A DNA stretch of 64,000 nt from Anseranas semipalmata (lineage: Eukaryota > Chordata > Aves > Anseriformes > Anseranatidae), in NCBI GenBank assembly GCA_013399115.1, contig VXAA01006093.1:616637-680636 (forward strand), in the 5' to 3' direction. Within the stretch, counting starts at the first letter, position 1, and every line of letters begins with the position of its first letter. Positions 26,301 to 41,300 of the stretch are shown here, one piece after another. Below the pieces are notes generated by a model. It saw nothing but the letters and a program-made list of their open reading frames with translations, had not been told where the DNA came from and did not search any database. The translations under genes were made by a program, and so were the position numbers.

Positions 26301-29300
26301 CAGTTACAGTTGCAGACCAGACCTGAACTGAACAAACAAGTTCCTATCAAAAGGTTCCTATCAAAAAGTCCCTACCAAAGGGTAATGCCACTAAGTGAGG
26401 ACAAATGGAGTCATGACCAAACGACAAATTATAAATTCACTCTTTGAAATAGCACCCCCTAAACACTGATTTAGCACAGACTGCTGCAAAGCTGTAGAAT
26501 TGGCTCAACTTCATTGCTGACTTTTTAAAAACACAGCAAGTAAGCAAGATTGTCAGAGACCTGGGACAAAAAATAGGTTGATATAATTTTTGCCAGGCTA
26601 CGAATATCAGACTACAGATAATCAATGAATTGGCTTCTGAAATAAAACTGGTTAACAGATGATTTAAACAAGGAAGAATAGGCTGGAGACAAACAGCTCT
26701 ACCTTGCAAGACAGGCACAAATTCCCTCCAGCAACTCAAACCACCTTCCTGCTCAAACCAGTCACTTACCAGCCTTCTTTTGGCCTTTGTAGTCCTTCTG
26801 GCTTGGATATGGGACTTGGGTTTTCTCTGCTAGATTTTACAACTGAAAACTGGCTACAAAAATAATTAATTTTTGAGCTCCCTGTGTTAATTTTCACATT
26901 TAGTCTATTCTATTTTCTCAGTGTTTTGGTTCAGATAGTGCATCATTCCCCCTGAAATTTGCACAGCACTTACTCATTGTTTACACACAAACAGAGTTAA
27001 CCATTGGCATTTATGAAGTGTTAATGACCACATTTATTTTCTAAATACCTTGTACTCCAAGTATAATACGTATAAATACTCATATTATCAAATAAAACTA
27101 GCTGAAAACACTTAGCTGTACAAATACAGCTGTTAGCTACAGCAGAAGTACAATACACAAGGACTTATAAGTGTTAAATTCTACCGTTATCAACCATACC
27201 AGCAATATCCATATTGTTCAAAATGAGATATGAAGTCTTTGTCGGATGTTGGTATGGACATTAAAATCATGCTATATATTTTCACAGTTGATTTGTAGTG
27301 TTCGGTTTGATGAATCAGGCAGCAAAGAGACAGCAGAAAGAAGCTGGGAAGAGCTGCACATCACCCACATATTCATAACTGATTGGCTTACAGCTAAGAA
27401 TCATGGTCTCCTGACTGCTGCAATAGCAGGAAAAATACATAAATCTCAGTTTTCTTCTACTATCTTATATATAGACTAGTCAAAACTTTAACATCCATGA
27501 CTGATGGAGTTTGGAAAAATAGCAGGATTTTATGAAGCTTTTCTTTGCTAAGGTTAAATGCTCAAGGTTTAAAGTTTGGTGCAATTGAAGCAGTATGATT
27601 TTTTTTTTTTTAATACATTGGGCTTCACAGAAAGTCATTGTTGTAGTAATGCCAGCAGAAAGATTAAATTTGTTGATGTTATGGTAGTAAAAGAAAAAAA
27701 TAGTCATGAGAACAAGTAGCCGACAATTTAAACTATCCTTTGTTGAATTTGTAGTAACAAGACATTTTAAAACATTTTTAAATAAAAAATTATACAAAAG
27801 GATATTTAGTACAATATTATTCAAAATATTCAGGTATACAACCTTAAAGATATTCTACTATACCAAGACCTTTTATATAAACAGTACAACAAAGTCAGTA
27901 TTTAAAAGAAGAAAGGGGTGTTGAACTCACTATAACACAACAAATTTAATCACACTTTTAACCAGCAAGTAAAGAGGTATCTTAATGATTTAAAATCAAT
28001 ATACTCACCACTTTTTTAGCATCTATATTTTGTGACTCATTTGATTTCTGCTTTCCAAGATTTTTCATGTAACTATGAACTTCTGAATCAAAACATTCAG
28101 CTCCATAAAATGCACTGCTCCAACCAGGACTACAGCTATGAAAGTCAGGTAGATTTGGAGGCACAAGGTAGCTGTTTGCAGCTGTCTTTATCACGGTCTC
28201 TTCCTGTGGCTCTACATTTTCTTCTGCAAAATCTTGACCAATATGATAGCCATTGCTTTGTAAACATTGTCCTTTTTCTATAGGGATAGTATTCTGCAGC
28301 CTTGATTCTCTTTTGAAATTATCTGAAGGTGTCTCATCAAAATTCATCTCAGCTAATGATGTATTTATCATAAGCTCATCCTTCATGTCAAAGGTTGCTT
28401 CCCCTTCTCCTAAAGAGGGTGTATTGGTGGGGGGAGAAATAATGGTCATGCTGTAATGCACGCTTTGTTGAATTTAAACACTACACATACAAAATGCAGC
28501 CATGAGACTACCTATGTCCTCTAACAATGTTACTTGCTTGTTTTGGTTCCGTGCTTTCTTTGTCTCAACTGCACATTGTAAAACATTAAAGGTTAAAGAC
28601 ATTTCAGAATGATAAAGTTTTGGTCAGTAAGTTCTGAAAATTAGAAGATACATTCTGCCTATGTACAACAAGCATTTAAACAAAGCACAGTACAGAAGCT
28701 TCTAAACAGAAATTAAATATCAGACCTGTGCACATATCAGTAAAAAGCTTAGCCATTGAGGTCTTTTTCATCTATAGGTCTTGAAGCTTTTATTCCATAC
28801 ACAGAGGGCAAGAGTATTTGACACAGCCAAGGGGGGTACATTCAACTTTCTACTCCTACAGGACTCGTTCCCTTGAGGTATGATTGGACTTCTCTGCAGT
28901 TATAACAGCTACTACCAACCTTAAGGGATGGAGGTGACAGTCAAAGGTTGGTATGATGCTGACAGGTGCTTTTATGCCTGCCAGAAGTCTCCCTTTTCAC
29001 TTGAGAAATCCTCCAGGGCTTGGACATGCCAGCCTTGGAGTCAAACGGACCTGAATTACTGGTGCAAAGAAGTCACATACCCCATGGGAAAGTCTGGCTC
29101 TACTTTTGCACTCAGAATGAGCCAAAATGGAAAACTGTAACATAGAATGACAGCAGCCAAGTACAAACTTACAAATTGAAGTTATGCCATAAAAGTTAAG
29201 TGACAGTAGGGGGATAAGCTCTTCTGTAAACAATCTAACTTTGCTCAAAACAGAGAAGTAACCGAGTTTAAAAATAGACTGAATGTACTTTATGTAAGAA

Positions 29301-32300
29301 TTCATGCAAACATACTGTAAAGGAGATTCAGGACTCCTGAAATACGTGAGGTTTCAGCCTTGAGAAAAGAAGACTGAGAGGGGATCTTATCAATGTTTAT
29401 AAACACCTGCAGTGTGGGGGACACAGGGATATGGCCAACCTCTTTTCAATGGTCTGTGGGAACAGGACAAGGGGCAATGGCCACAAAATGGAGCATAGGA
29501 AGTTCTGCACTAATATGCAAAAGAACTTCTTCGCGGTGAGGGTGACAGAGCACTGGAACGGGCTGCCCAGGCAGGTTGTGGAGTCTCCTTCTCTGGAGAT
29601 ATTCAAGACCCGTCTGGACACCTACCTGTGCAACCTGCTCTGGGGAACCTGCTGTGGCAGGGGGGTTGGACCTGATGATCTCTGGAGGTCCCTTCCAACC
29701 CCTGCAATTCTGTGATTCATAATGTAGATTTACAGAAACGAATGATTGATGTGGCTGCTGCACAAAGCATGGCTTTCTTTTTCTGTTGAGACACCTAGGA
29801 AGGTGTAATAGTGTTTGTATTAGGGCTCTAGAAGCATACCTCTTCGATGGTATTCCCTTGTCAACTACAGACATTAGCTTCTCATTCTTCCTTACATTGC
29901 TTCTGCAGTTTATTACTATGTGTAGTTGCATATACACACACTAGTAGTTACATATACACATACTACTACCCTCATTTTTATCTGTACTTTAAATATGTAA
30001 CTAAGTTGTATCACAATTTAATTAATAAGATATATTGCATAAAATGTAAAGATGTCCAGCAAAGATCAATAATGTCCAGACAAGCTGTGGATGCCCTCTC
30101 CCTGGAAGTGTTTAAGGCCAGGTTGGATGGGGCTTTGAGTGACCTGGTCTAGTGGAAAGTGTCATTGCCCATGGCAGGGGGGTTGGAATTAGATGATCTT
30201 TATGGTCCCTTCCAACCTAAACCATTCGGTGATTCTAATGTACAACCACTGAGAGCCTCATACAGAGTACTATATACAGCCCCCTCCCTCATATTTCAGT
30301 TTGAACTAATCTTTCTGAAGAAGAGGTACACAGAAGTGCTGTTAGGATGAACAAGGAAAAAGAAAATCCATTTTGATATTGTTATAAAAAGTACTGACTG
30401 TCCAGTTTAGCAAAACAAAGACCAAGAACAGATTTTTAAATATGTTTTTGTTTTTGTCCTTCCTCTAAGAATTCCTCAACTGTTTTTTTGTTCTCTGTGA
30501 AATGCTAACTATCTTAAAAAAATAAAAAACAACTCATACAATAGTAATCAAATAAAAGCTGTCCATGAATAAACGAAGCCTAGAAAGGATAATGTTTTGT
30601 TATAACAACAGGATTTACCAGTCCCAGCTAAGTTTCTAATTCAATTGTTGAAAGATGGAATATTTTGTAAATCTTCAATCACAAAGTATGCAGGAAAAAA
30701 ATGCAAAGCCCACTCTAAAGTAGTTCAAATAAAAAATCCACTAATATAACCTCAACAACTGCCCTGAAATGGTGTCCTGTAAACAAGTTTGTGTTCAGAA
30801 GGCAGAACTTCTCCATCACATGATATATTGATGAACAAATCATTTAACCCATAGTTTCTTTTGCTATCTCTAAAAAAAAAAAAAAAANNNNNNNNNNNNN
30901 NNNNNNNNNNNNNNNNNNNNNNNNNAAAAAAAAAAAAAAAAATACTTCCATGGATAGAAGAATAGGAAAATAAATGGCTGAAGAATTACCAGGAAAGAGG
31001 TAAAAACTATTCTTTTTTTTTCTTATTTGTGAAAACTCTTTTGATGAAGAGTTAAAAATGGTCATTGAAATCCAAAAGCAATTCAGTTTCTAGACTTTTG
31101 TACAATTTCCCAGACTTTGTAAATAATTTTATTGATGATACTTTTTTTTTTTTTTAATACATTTTGTTTTACTGACCATCTTTGTTTTAGTTCTGATAAA
31201 TGAACAAAGAATCACACAGAATCACAGAACCATTTAGGTTGGAAGAGACCTTCAAGATCACCCAGTCCAAGAAGGACCAGATCTGTTACAGAATCATCTT
31301 CCAGTCAGACCTCAACTTCTTCAATAATACCTAAGCAGTCAAACATTTTCTAAAGCTCTCATTTCCCCTTGGCTAAGATTGCTACATTGTATGGAGCTGA
31401 CTCAGTAAGACTGTGCCTCTTTCCTCTCTGTCCTTCAATGCATGCCACTAGAACATCTACTGGATGAACACAAGAAAACAATGTGTAGGAGTTAGGATTC
31501 AGGAGTTTTTTAGCAGTCACATCTTGCTTTAGAAAACAAAAAAGGAATCCTCACACTCGATGACACTTGGTCATACATAAGCTTCATATAAAAAGACAAC
31601 AGTTCCAAGGCATTGATAACTTTCAGATTCACTGATGATGTGCTAAGGTGAATGTTTTCCCCAAAGACCCACTGAAAGTGCCAATCTCCTCAAAACTGAG
31701 TCATTGATAGATTCCCAGCACACACAAAGATCTAGAAACACAAATTCCCTTCTCACCCTCTGTCTGATCACTGCTTGCCACAAAGCTGTCAGGTTTCTTC
31801 AAATCTTGGGATACACTGCCACATTTTGAGTCATCTGCTTCAGTTATGCTGAAAACACAGGAGCATTGGGAAAAAAAAAATGTTTCATATCCTTATATAT
31901 TTACATCAGGATAAAATGAGATTTTACACATGTCCTTTGTCACCATGTATGTGAAGGACTTCACTGCATTTACCTACCTCCTGGTTTGCATGTTCAACTT
32001 CAGGTGATATTTGCCAAGAAAAAAATGTTCAAATGGACATTAAATGGACTGAGTAATATGCAGGGATTTTCCTTTACAGCATTTCGCAAAATTCCAGCAG
32101 AAATATCAGAACACATACAGACAAAAGGCGTAACTCTATGCATAACTTAGATCTCAAATTGCTGTAAAGGGTTTTTCACTGAGGATTCAACCTCTGGATA
32201 ACACCATGACTTTAAGTCATCCCTAATAAGAATAATGGTAATTTTAAGTCAAAGAAGGTAACAATTAAAAACTGCTATATTCTTTAGCAGCATCTAAAGA

Positions 32301-35300
32301 ATATTAAATAAGCAGTGTCTCAGAGATATTCTGAGGTGGTTTTTGAGTGTGAGCTAAAAGCTAGACCTCTATTTTATAGTGAATAATAAATTATTTCCTT
32401 TATTTTCCTGCTTTCAAAGACTTCATTTTCCAACAACAGTTCTTACAGAGGGTGACCTCTTCATATGTCTCAGTAATGCAGCTGCAACAGCTCAAGTTTC
32501 TCATGACATAACATTTTCCCAAATGGAAAATGGGCCAGCAAGTTGGTGCCTGATATTGGGATGCAGTCTATTATCCCTGAAACTTGCTGTAGAGATAATA
32601 CATCTTTTAAAAGTGAAGTTTTTCTATACCTTATCCAGCAAACTTCTTTGTCAAAACTTCCAGTTTGTAATTCCAGACCATGACAAACAAAGAAAACATA
32701 CACAACTTCCACATATAATCTCATTACTGTTTACAATAGTCTTCAGTAAGATTTTTTTTTTTTTCCTTTAAGTATGCTACATCTGGATTTTTATTATTTT
32801 TCTGGTGGATAAGTCACCGAAGATGAAATAGTAAAAATGAAAAATTAAGACAGTGTTTTCTCTCTTAACAGGCTACCTTCAAAAGATTGCCAGGAGGAAC
32901 ACTGAATCAAACTAACTTTAAGTAAAATATTTCTAGCAAAGCTAAATTAATCTCCTTATTCTTAGGTGTGATTAGAATAAAAAGATATATCAAGGCAAAT
33001 TTATCCTTAAGTTAATGAGAGTTTGGAATAATGCATAAAGAACTGAACTCAAACAGAATAATTAAACTGAACAGTAGGAACAACATATCTCACTTCTGAT
33101 TAAACAGCCTATAACACATCTTTGAAGCTCTCCATCAATGGCTGAAAACAATATTTGATCAGGATCAATATTTGATGTCCATTATTCAGCTATCCTAGGA
33201 TGGAGTTACATACGAGCTTAATAGGAAATATCTTCTGCTAAGTCATTAAACACTATTTGTTATGGAGAAGGCCATGAAGTATCTGATAGAATGGGAAATT
33301 ATCAGTTGGCAGGAAACAAGTAAAGATACCTGACAAGAAGCTGCATATCCTTTCCTGCTTCTAGGAAGCAGAGAGAAAAACATTAAATTGAATTATAAGA
33401 AGGAAAAAGTTGACAAATACCTACCATAAATGTGAAGCTCTTTTTCCATTTACTACTTGATAGAGATTTTCCAGTAATTTTTCATCCCAGTAGAGGTCAC
33501 AAAACTTCTCGCAGATTGTATCAGAGAACACACCAAACTTAATTTCCTTTAATGTTAAAATGAAGTTACCTTGTTTAAAAACAAAAACAAAACAAAACAG
33601 AAAAAAAAAAAAAGAATAAAAATAGAGAAAAAAGACATTACTAATAATATTCTTACATATCAATGATCTAACATACAGAAGAAAACATATGTACCCATAT
33701 CAAAAACTTCTACTCCATTCTCTAGATAGCCATCAAATGCAAACTCTTCTTGTATAAGATGAACCACTTTCTGTAGCAAAGTGTCATTTGTTCTGTTCTG
33801 CTGGGACAGGACTTCTACATCAAAGAGATAAGAAGTGTTTTGATCCACTGAGGTACATGGTGTGTGCCCTTGCTCAGTGAAAATACTGTCTACAGTGGTA
33901 GCACAATCAATTTCTTGGCATTTGGTTTGAACAACTTGGTTATTTTTTTCAAATGTATTCTGTGTATTAGTAGTCTCACAGTTTTGCACTTTGCAGAGGG
34001 AGGAATCATTTTCTGCTTGCATGCTCAGTTTATAACTTGCAATAGTACTCGAAAGTAGCACTGGCAAACTATGATAGCAATCAGAAGCAATTCGTGAACG
34101 AAGAGGCTTATTTGGTATTTGCTCAGATACAGCTAAGTGTACTGGCACAAATGTTAAAACTCTTTTCTCCGAGTCCTGCTTGAGAATGATATTATTTATA
34201 TGAAGAGAATTAGGAGATGTAGAACACGCTAAGGAGCTTGAAGGAACTTCAGATAAAATGCTTTTTTCTTGTAGAATATGTGAGGAATCAGACGGTGATG
34301 GTAATGTAACTACAGACGTAAGCACATTGCCTGATCTTTTCTCTTCTGAAGATATCTGGAATGAGTGGCCTCGAACTTGTAAATGACACTCATGTATTTC
34401 AGGTGCAGTTTCAATAACAACTGTGTCCTTGATACCATAGCTTTTAGAGTCTTCTACATATCCTGATTTGTTGTGGTCCATGTGTTCTTCTTTTCTCATC
34501 TCTTTCTTGAATTGCTCAATAGCTGGTGTGTGAACCTCTCTGAAAAGGAACAAAGAACTTTTACAGGACAATTCCAGTGAAGTTTCAACTTTAACTTTTT
34601 CTGCTTTAGGATATACTAACTTTGTTATATTTGCATTTTGTTGCAGAATGATAGGCTTAAAGTGAGTTGCAGGAGAGGTGAATGCAACAGGTAGTGTAGC
34701 TTTCTCACAATTTAGAGAAATCTGCCATGGTACTGGTCCTTTAACAGCTACAAGTTTACTTTCACTGGTAATAGGCACAAATCCTAAAAACAAAAACACA
34801 ATCAGATGAAAGATGAAAAATATGTAAAACATAAATGCAACGTAAATAATAATCAATTTATACATAAAAAGTCCCATGCACCTGACAGAGAAAATCTCAT
34901 ATAGCGAACTGATCTAGAGAATGCTAAAAAAAAATTAAATACATCAGTCTGCTTACCTAGACTTGACTCTGAAGGGTTCATTTCAAGTCTTTCATTTTTA
35001 GTTTCAAAAGCAACATGGTCTTGAGAAGAGATTACTTCTTCCTCAACAGCCTAACGATAAAAATTGAAGTCCAAACTGAAATTATTAGCATTTTCTTTTT
35101 AAAATTCTGCTCAGCACATTACTTAAAAAGCCCTACCCTGCCCTCCCAATCTAAACCTAGAATTTTAGGGTTTTCAATTTCTGTAATCTGCAAGGCAACA
35201 ACCTAGTCATGCCAATGGGGAGAATTGCCAATGTGGAGAATTGCACACAAAACTCTATGGAATGGTAGAACTGTTTGTAAATCTTGATAGCCCACTGTAT

Positions 35301-38300
35301 CAAATAAGAATTTTTAGGCAAAGTTTTGCACTGTATGGACTATATACAGATTTGAAACATAACCGGAACACAACAATTACATATTAATGTGTGAAAAATT
35401 TGCCTTCTTTTAAATTAAGTTTAGAATTTTATATGAAAAAGCACCTGTATCCTTGCCTTAATTCCGTACCAAGTAGTGCTTACCAACTACAACCACATCA
35501 TTTGAAGACTTACTTTCAGACTCTTTTATGTACATCCCGTGAACTTAAACATAGTTGCAAAAATACATAGCTAAGAGCAGACAAAAAAAAAAATCAGACT
35601 TCTGAAATTAGAATGTTATTTTCATATCTACTTCACATTTCTGTAAGGAATAAATAAATATATATACAATTCTTAGAAATATCTAAATACTGTTAATGAT
35701 CTTACAAAAGCAATGCTTAAAGACTACTTGAAAGTTAAAAAAATGAAGAGAACAAATCTAACTATACTTGCAGTGGAGAAAAATATGACTGGAACACACT
35801 TTACAGAATTAATAGAAAAAATGTACAGAAATAAAAAAGTATGGCACTCGTACCTTAAAGACAGATTTATTCAACAATGCCAAAATATTTTTGCTGTTTA
35901 CTCCTCGTTCAAGTAAATAATAACTGCATATCTGGAGAAAAAAAAAAAAGAGAAATCATAGTTTTCAGACAGTAAATAAATTTTAATCAAGTAAGGTATT
36001 CTTGGACAAGGACAAAGTCAAGGTAATTAGTCAGTTAAAAGTAATCCAAGTTTAGAATGTCTTATGAACTTATTCCAAGTACCTTATTAATAATGTTGAT
36101 ATAAATTAAAAACACACCCCACCATATCCGTAGGGAGGTAACTTTAAAAACAAACACAAAAGTGCTGGTCATCATTTAATTAAATATCAGGCTATTACAA
36201 AAAAAAATAAATAAAATAAAATTTGATATTCAAATCACTAAAATAAGACTTTAAACAGAACTAAATTTCAAATAAAATTGCTTAAATCTAGTAACCTTAA
36301 TTGCATCAGCTAGAGAAGGTCTTTCTTCAGGATTTTTTTTTGCCATATCCAGAAGAAGTTTTTTTAATTTTCTTGGCAATGCTAGCTTGTGATTAGGTGG
36401 AAAGCTGTATTTTGCTGCCATCCACAGAACTGCAGCAACACCGTAAATGCAGACCTATTGGTATAACACAGGAGAGAGGTAAGATGTAAACAAACCAAAA
36501 AAACAAAAACCTTCCTCAAAACCAAATCCAGCAAATTATCCAAGTTCCTCTCACTCCCCACAAAATAACCACTAGTGCTTCCAAAGTACAGATTACATTT
36601 GGCTTTTGAAGATGTTGATGAAAATCCCAGCACATTTCAAAAAGTAGCTGTTATGCATGCAGGGCCAAAAATAGCAGCTAATTTTCTACTGTTGGAGCAA
36701 CAGACATAATTTGTCTTATTCTTTATCTGGGAAAATTAGTCAGGAAAAAAGTGGTTTTAGAATCATTTTGAAGAGCTCCTTTCTCATATAAAAACCTACT
36801 GCTGCAAGCCTTACATTTCTACAATAAAGCTTGGCCAGCAGCAATTTACTTAAAAAAAAAAAAGTCATGGTAATTCAGAAAGAAAATGGCACAAAGTAAT
36901 TACAAGATTGCCAGTACAAGTCATATTTTACAGAGATGATTACACCTATCAGAAAAACTAGGTACTGTATATTTATTTTAGGGATTATTGTGCTACCTGC
37001 AGACCAGTTGAAGTTGCCATGATGGGGGACCTTGAAAAGTACTTGATCTTCACAAGCTTTTTTATTTTATTTGAAGAATTACAATTTTCAGACAGAGCCA
37101 GAACCAGACTATTTAATGCTTAATTTACATATGTTAGCATACTCTACAAATGCAATTTTGACAAAGTTAAAGCACTGTACTTCTTCACATAGCTTGTGAA
37201 AGGTATTAAAAAGGCTCAGAGGACTGAAACCTAAGCATGATACTAAATAATGTGGTCCAACACAATGTTTTCTAGCACCCTTTAGAGATAAGTGAATGAC
37301 ACTGAATACAACATAACAAGGAGGTTCACAATAAAGAAACCAGTGAATCATTTGAGCTGCTGAACAAAAGCTACTAATAGGTGCAAAATGTTTGAAAGCA
37401 GCTCTATCAAAACCAAATGATTTTCTTCCCCTTAGGTCCAGAATTCCAAGAGGGATCACAATTTTAACCTAAACTTTTTTATTTAGGGAAAACTTACTTT
37501 TAGTGATGTAGCTACTGTGACTTGCACTACACAGTCTTGATTCCTATATAATAATTCTAATTAAATTTTCATAACATCCCAAAAGCTATACAAATACCAG
37601 GAAAAAAAAAAAAAAAACAAATTATGAAGTCAGCTTATTCTATACATAATGTTGTAGAAAAACAAGAACAAAAGATTACTTTAGATTTTCTTAAGAAAAA
37701 ACAAGAAAGAATAAGACTAGGATTATTAATTTCTACTGTCTGGTGAAACTGCTCTATTGTATTTCAGGGCTAGTTTAAGCTTCTGAAGCTATTAAAAAAC
37801 TGCATGCTGGATCAAAGTAGTTTAAGAAGAAAGAGAAACTTTAAAGAAGATATATAAGCATTTTCTAGTTACAGACAATTTTACAGAAAGTCCAAATCTG
37901 TCTTTAGTAGATTTTTAATGCAGGTTTTTCTTTGATTCATGACTACTATTTCTAGTGTTAAAGGACTCAGAGATGAGGTACATATTAGCTAGCCTCTTTT
38001 ATTCTTACATAATAGGAAAACAGAATTTACTGTATCTTTCTAACTCTTAGAATCCATCTCATTCAGATACACTTGCAATGGAAACAAATTTATTAACATT
38101 TATTAACATTTTAATCATGTTTGGTCTGAGAGAAACTTAGTGTTTATATCTATAGCAAAAAGCTCTAGGAGAACTGTATTGGTAAGAGATATTGGCATAA
38201 TTCATAATGTTCCCAAAATAAAAATATAGTGCCAGCAATATTTTCCAGTATTCCAAAGAAGATTAATTTTGGCTTTAGCCTAGACAGTCTAAAATATTGA

Positions 38301-41300
38301 TTTCAGCATGACCTCCAAAACATGAAAACATGACTTCAATGTCTGTCTTACTGTTAAGAAATTGAAAATAAGTAAGCTTTATAGAAAACTGTTGAAGAAT
38401 AGATTTTTGGCAGTTACTCAAGTAATTTTGGAGGGCAAAATGATTTTTTAGAAGCAGATAATTTTATGGGAGACAAAAAAAAATGAAACATGACTAATAC
38501 TGAGAAAAATATCATCAGAATTTTAGAAGAGTTTTGTTTTCTTCTTTAAGTGGCAGAGGGATACAACTATCCTCTGATAAAATGAATAGCAACCTACATA
38601 ACCTACCACATTACCTTCTCAGTATCTACATCCTCTTCTTCAATTTCAGGAGCTAAATAAAATATATCACAAGATTCTAAATGAGAAAAGAAACCAGAAA
38701 CAAAAGGTAAGATATTTGCTTTATTCTCCTCTCCCCCTCAAATGAAATAAAAGCAGAGCACTCAACATACTAGTTTACCTTCAGCTTTTGGAGCAGCAAA
38801 GAGGATACTTCCATGGCAGTCAATCAGTACAGTGTCCAAACATAAGACCACTGCAAAACAAGCCACAAAAGTACAAAGCATAATAAATATCTCTTCCTGT
38901 AATTATTTCACACTAATCAAACAAATTAAATAATTTTAAAAATATGCAACATCAGCAATTACCCTAAGCTATGACAAATGATGCTTTAACACTAATGCTA
39001 GAACAGAAACCAACCAATAGATAGTAGATGTATAATCACCTAAAGCAATTGCTACAGAACAAAGACAAGAAAGTGAAAAAAAAAAGGACCACAATAAATA
39101 AAAGATCTTTGAATAGTGGAATTTTATTCTCTTTATATCTAGCATTGGAAAGGAAGTACAAGAAAAGAACAACAACAAAAGAGAAATACTACGGCTAGAT
39201 GTACTCTAGTCTTCTTACAAGGTACCAATAGAAGATACTCTACTTATCCTAAGCATTTAAACTCTCCTCACCTCTCTTTCTTCTTCCTCCACCCCTCTCC
39301 CCACAACAAAGAACAACAACCAAAAAAAATACTGAAGCAATGAAGTTGGGATTAAATTTAAAAAATGCTCAATCAGGATTTTGCCTTCAGTATGCCTAGC
39401 CGTCAACACCACTACCACTGCCAATACTGCAATCAACCTTAAGGCAAAGGCATCAACGGCATCAAACAAGCTCTTTTCTTATTAAAAACAGAGTACTAGG
39501 ACAGTATATTCTTACTTTATATTAAATAAGAGGTCAAATAATTAAGATTATTACTTTATTATTAAATAAGACATTAAAGATATCAAATATTAAAACCAAT
39601 ATTAATCTATTAAATAATAAATTGAAGAGGTCTAAGAGAGAAAAATAAAAAATCATCCCTTTGTTTTTATAGTTATCTGTACAAAAACACATCTAAAGCC
39701 ATTAAAGCCAGTTCACGATGCTTAATGTAAATAAAAGCTTGCCTACTACCTTCAACAGCATTTAAGCTGGACCTGAACTATGTATCTCGAAAAGCAAATC
39801 TCCTTTTAAGGACAATTTCCATTCTAACATTTGTATAACAAGAAAGATAAAAATGTCTGAAACTGAAAACCAAAGAGATGCAGTAAGTTTTCTGTACCTT
39901 ACTATCCATTTCTTTGTATTCAGTTACAGACTTCAAATTCATCCCTGTCCAAACCCTCAAAAGCAGGCTTTTTAAATGAAGAAAAAGGAAAGATGAGGTG
40001 GTGGTGATGGGAATCTCTGCTCTATTTATCAGAATTGTTAGAGATTTATTACTAGGATAAGCTAAACCAACGTTCAGAATGTCTATGGAAATTTAGGATG
40101 GTCTTCTGCCATGACACATACAACATATTCCAATTCTGTCAAAGGACAGTTCCCCATTTCTCTCTCAGAAGTTGACTTCTGATAATTCTTCTGTAAACAG
40201 AAGTATGGAGTAGAATAATGTCATGATGAGATCCTGAGCACTTTAAACTGGCAAAGGAATCTTATGTCACTGGAATCACATGCCACACAAAATCAGGCAG
40301 GAGAGAACAATAGAGGAAGTTTAATGTTTACATATATGTAAAACATACAAAAAAAAAAGTCAAAATTTGAAAGGGTAAAGTTAGAAATATTGGCTGTTAT
40401 TTTTTCAATACACAAAATGAAATAGTCATGAGATATTTTGCATCAACAGAATAAACAAAACATTACTACAGTGAACATAAGCAACTAAGCAAATATTTTA
40501 AAATAATTAAGACTCTACCTGGATAATCTGTGCAAGTGTGCAGAGTACATAAACACTCATGACATAATGCCCAGAGTTCATAGTCTTTCAGAGGTTTACC
40601 ATACCAGGACAACAGGAGTTTTAGAGAGGTCCACTGAAAAAAAGATGCATAGAGTTAAGAATTATTGCAAAACAAAAACATTTACTGATGCAATGAAAAA
40701 GAAAGTCCTAATATACAATGCACACACCTGCAGAGCATTAAGAAAAAGTATTTATTGCACGTGACAGTAGTAAACTAATACTACTTCTTACTGAAAAAGC
40801 TTTACACAGTTAACTGTATAGATGAATCAGAAGTTTTTCTTAATTGCATAACAAGAGTTTAATTCAAGTGAGATTTCAGCAAGAATAGGAGTGTTTCAGG
40901 AAGAATGAGCTGTTTGGAAGCTCTTTCTTATAATACTAAGGAAAGATTCTTTCGGAATGTCCAGGATGACACAATCACAGAGACTAGACTTAAAACATAA
41001 CCTAGACTTAGACTTAAAACTCACCTAGACTTAAAAACATAAATATCCGAATGATAATCACCAACAAAAAACACCCACACTCAAATCCTGATTTACCCTA
41101 ACATTTATATTACAAGCCTTACCTTAAATATTTCATCAACATTTCTTATTCTTCTGTGAAAGATGTTAACAATATCAACAGAATTAACAACAGGTTTATT
41201 TGAAGTCAAAACATGTTATTCTGTTTTTAATCAGTGGATATTCAATTTGCAATAACAGTTTTTTTTTTTTTCCCTCTTTATCACTTTAGCTTTTGATACC

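Larger units (their letters stand above)
23488..28008 (-). other. KNDC1 intron m-n
   Basis: 4.5 kb with no mobile element recognised. It holds a purine-rich stretch at about 25190-25230, a G/C-richer segment at about 25430-25620 with one ambiguous base (25617), and a perfect hairpin next to a three-copy direct repeat at 26291-26381. Confidence 0.75.
28410..31756 (-). other. KNDC1 intron l-m, CR1-rich
   Basis: 3.3 kb intron holding three CR1 pieces (29343, 30078, 31209) and a 38-base gap between A runs at 30888-30925. Confidence 0.8.

Noticed and set aside
28032..28456. Plus-strand open frames opposite KNDC1 exon m
   Set aside because: They are antisense shadows of the real exon; the minus-strand frame has splice sites, phase agreement and family similarity.
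29446..29937. 163-codon minus-strand open frame
   Set aside because: It overlaps a plus-strand CR1 tail and is the reverse strand of its reverse-transcriptase end.
32379..32771. 130-codon plus-strand frame in a KNDC1 intron
   Set aside because: Ends in a poly-F run from a T homopolymer, no known domain, and inside an intron with confirmed flanking exons.
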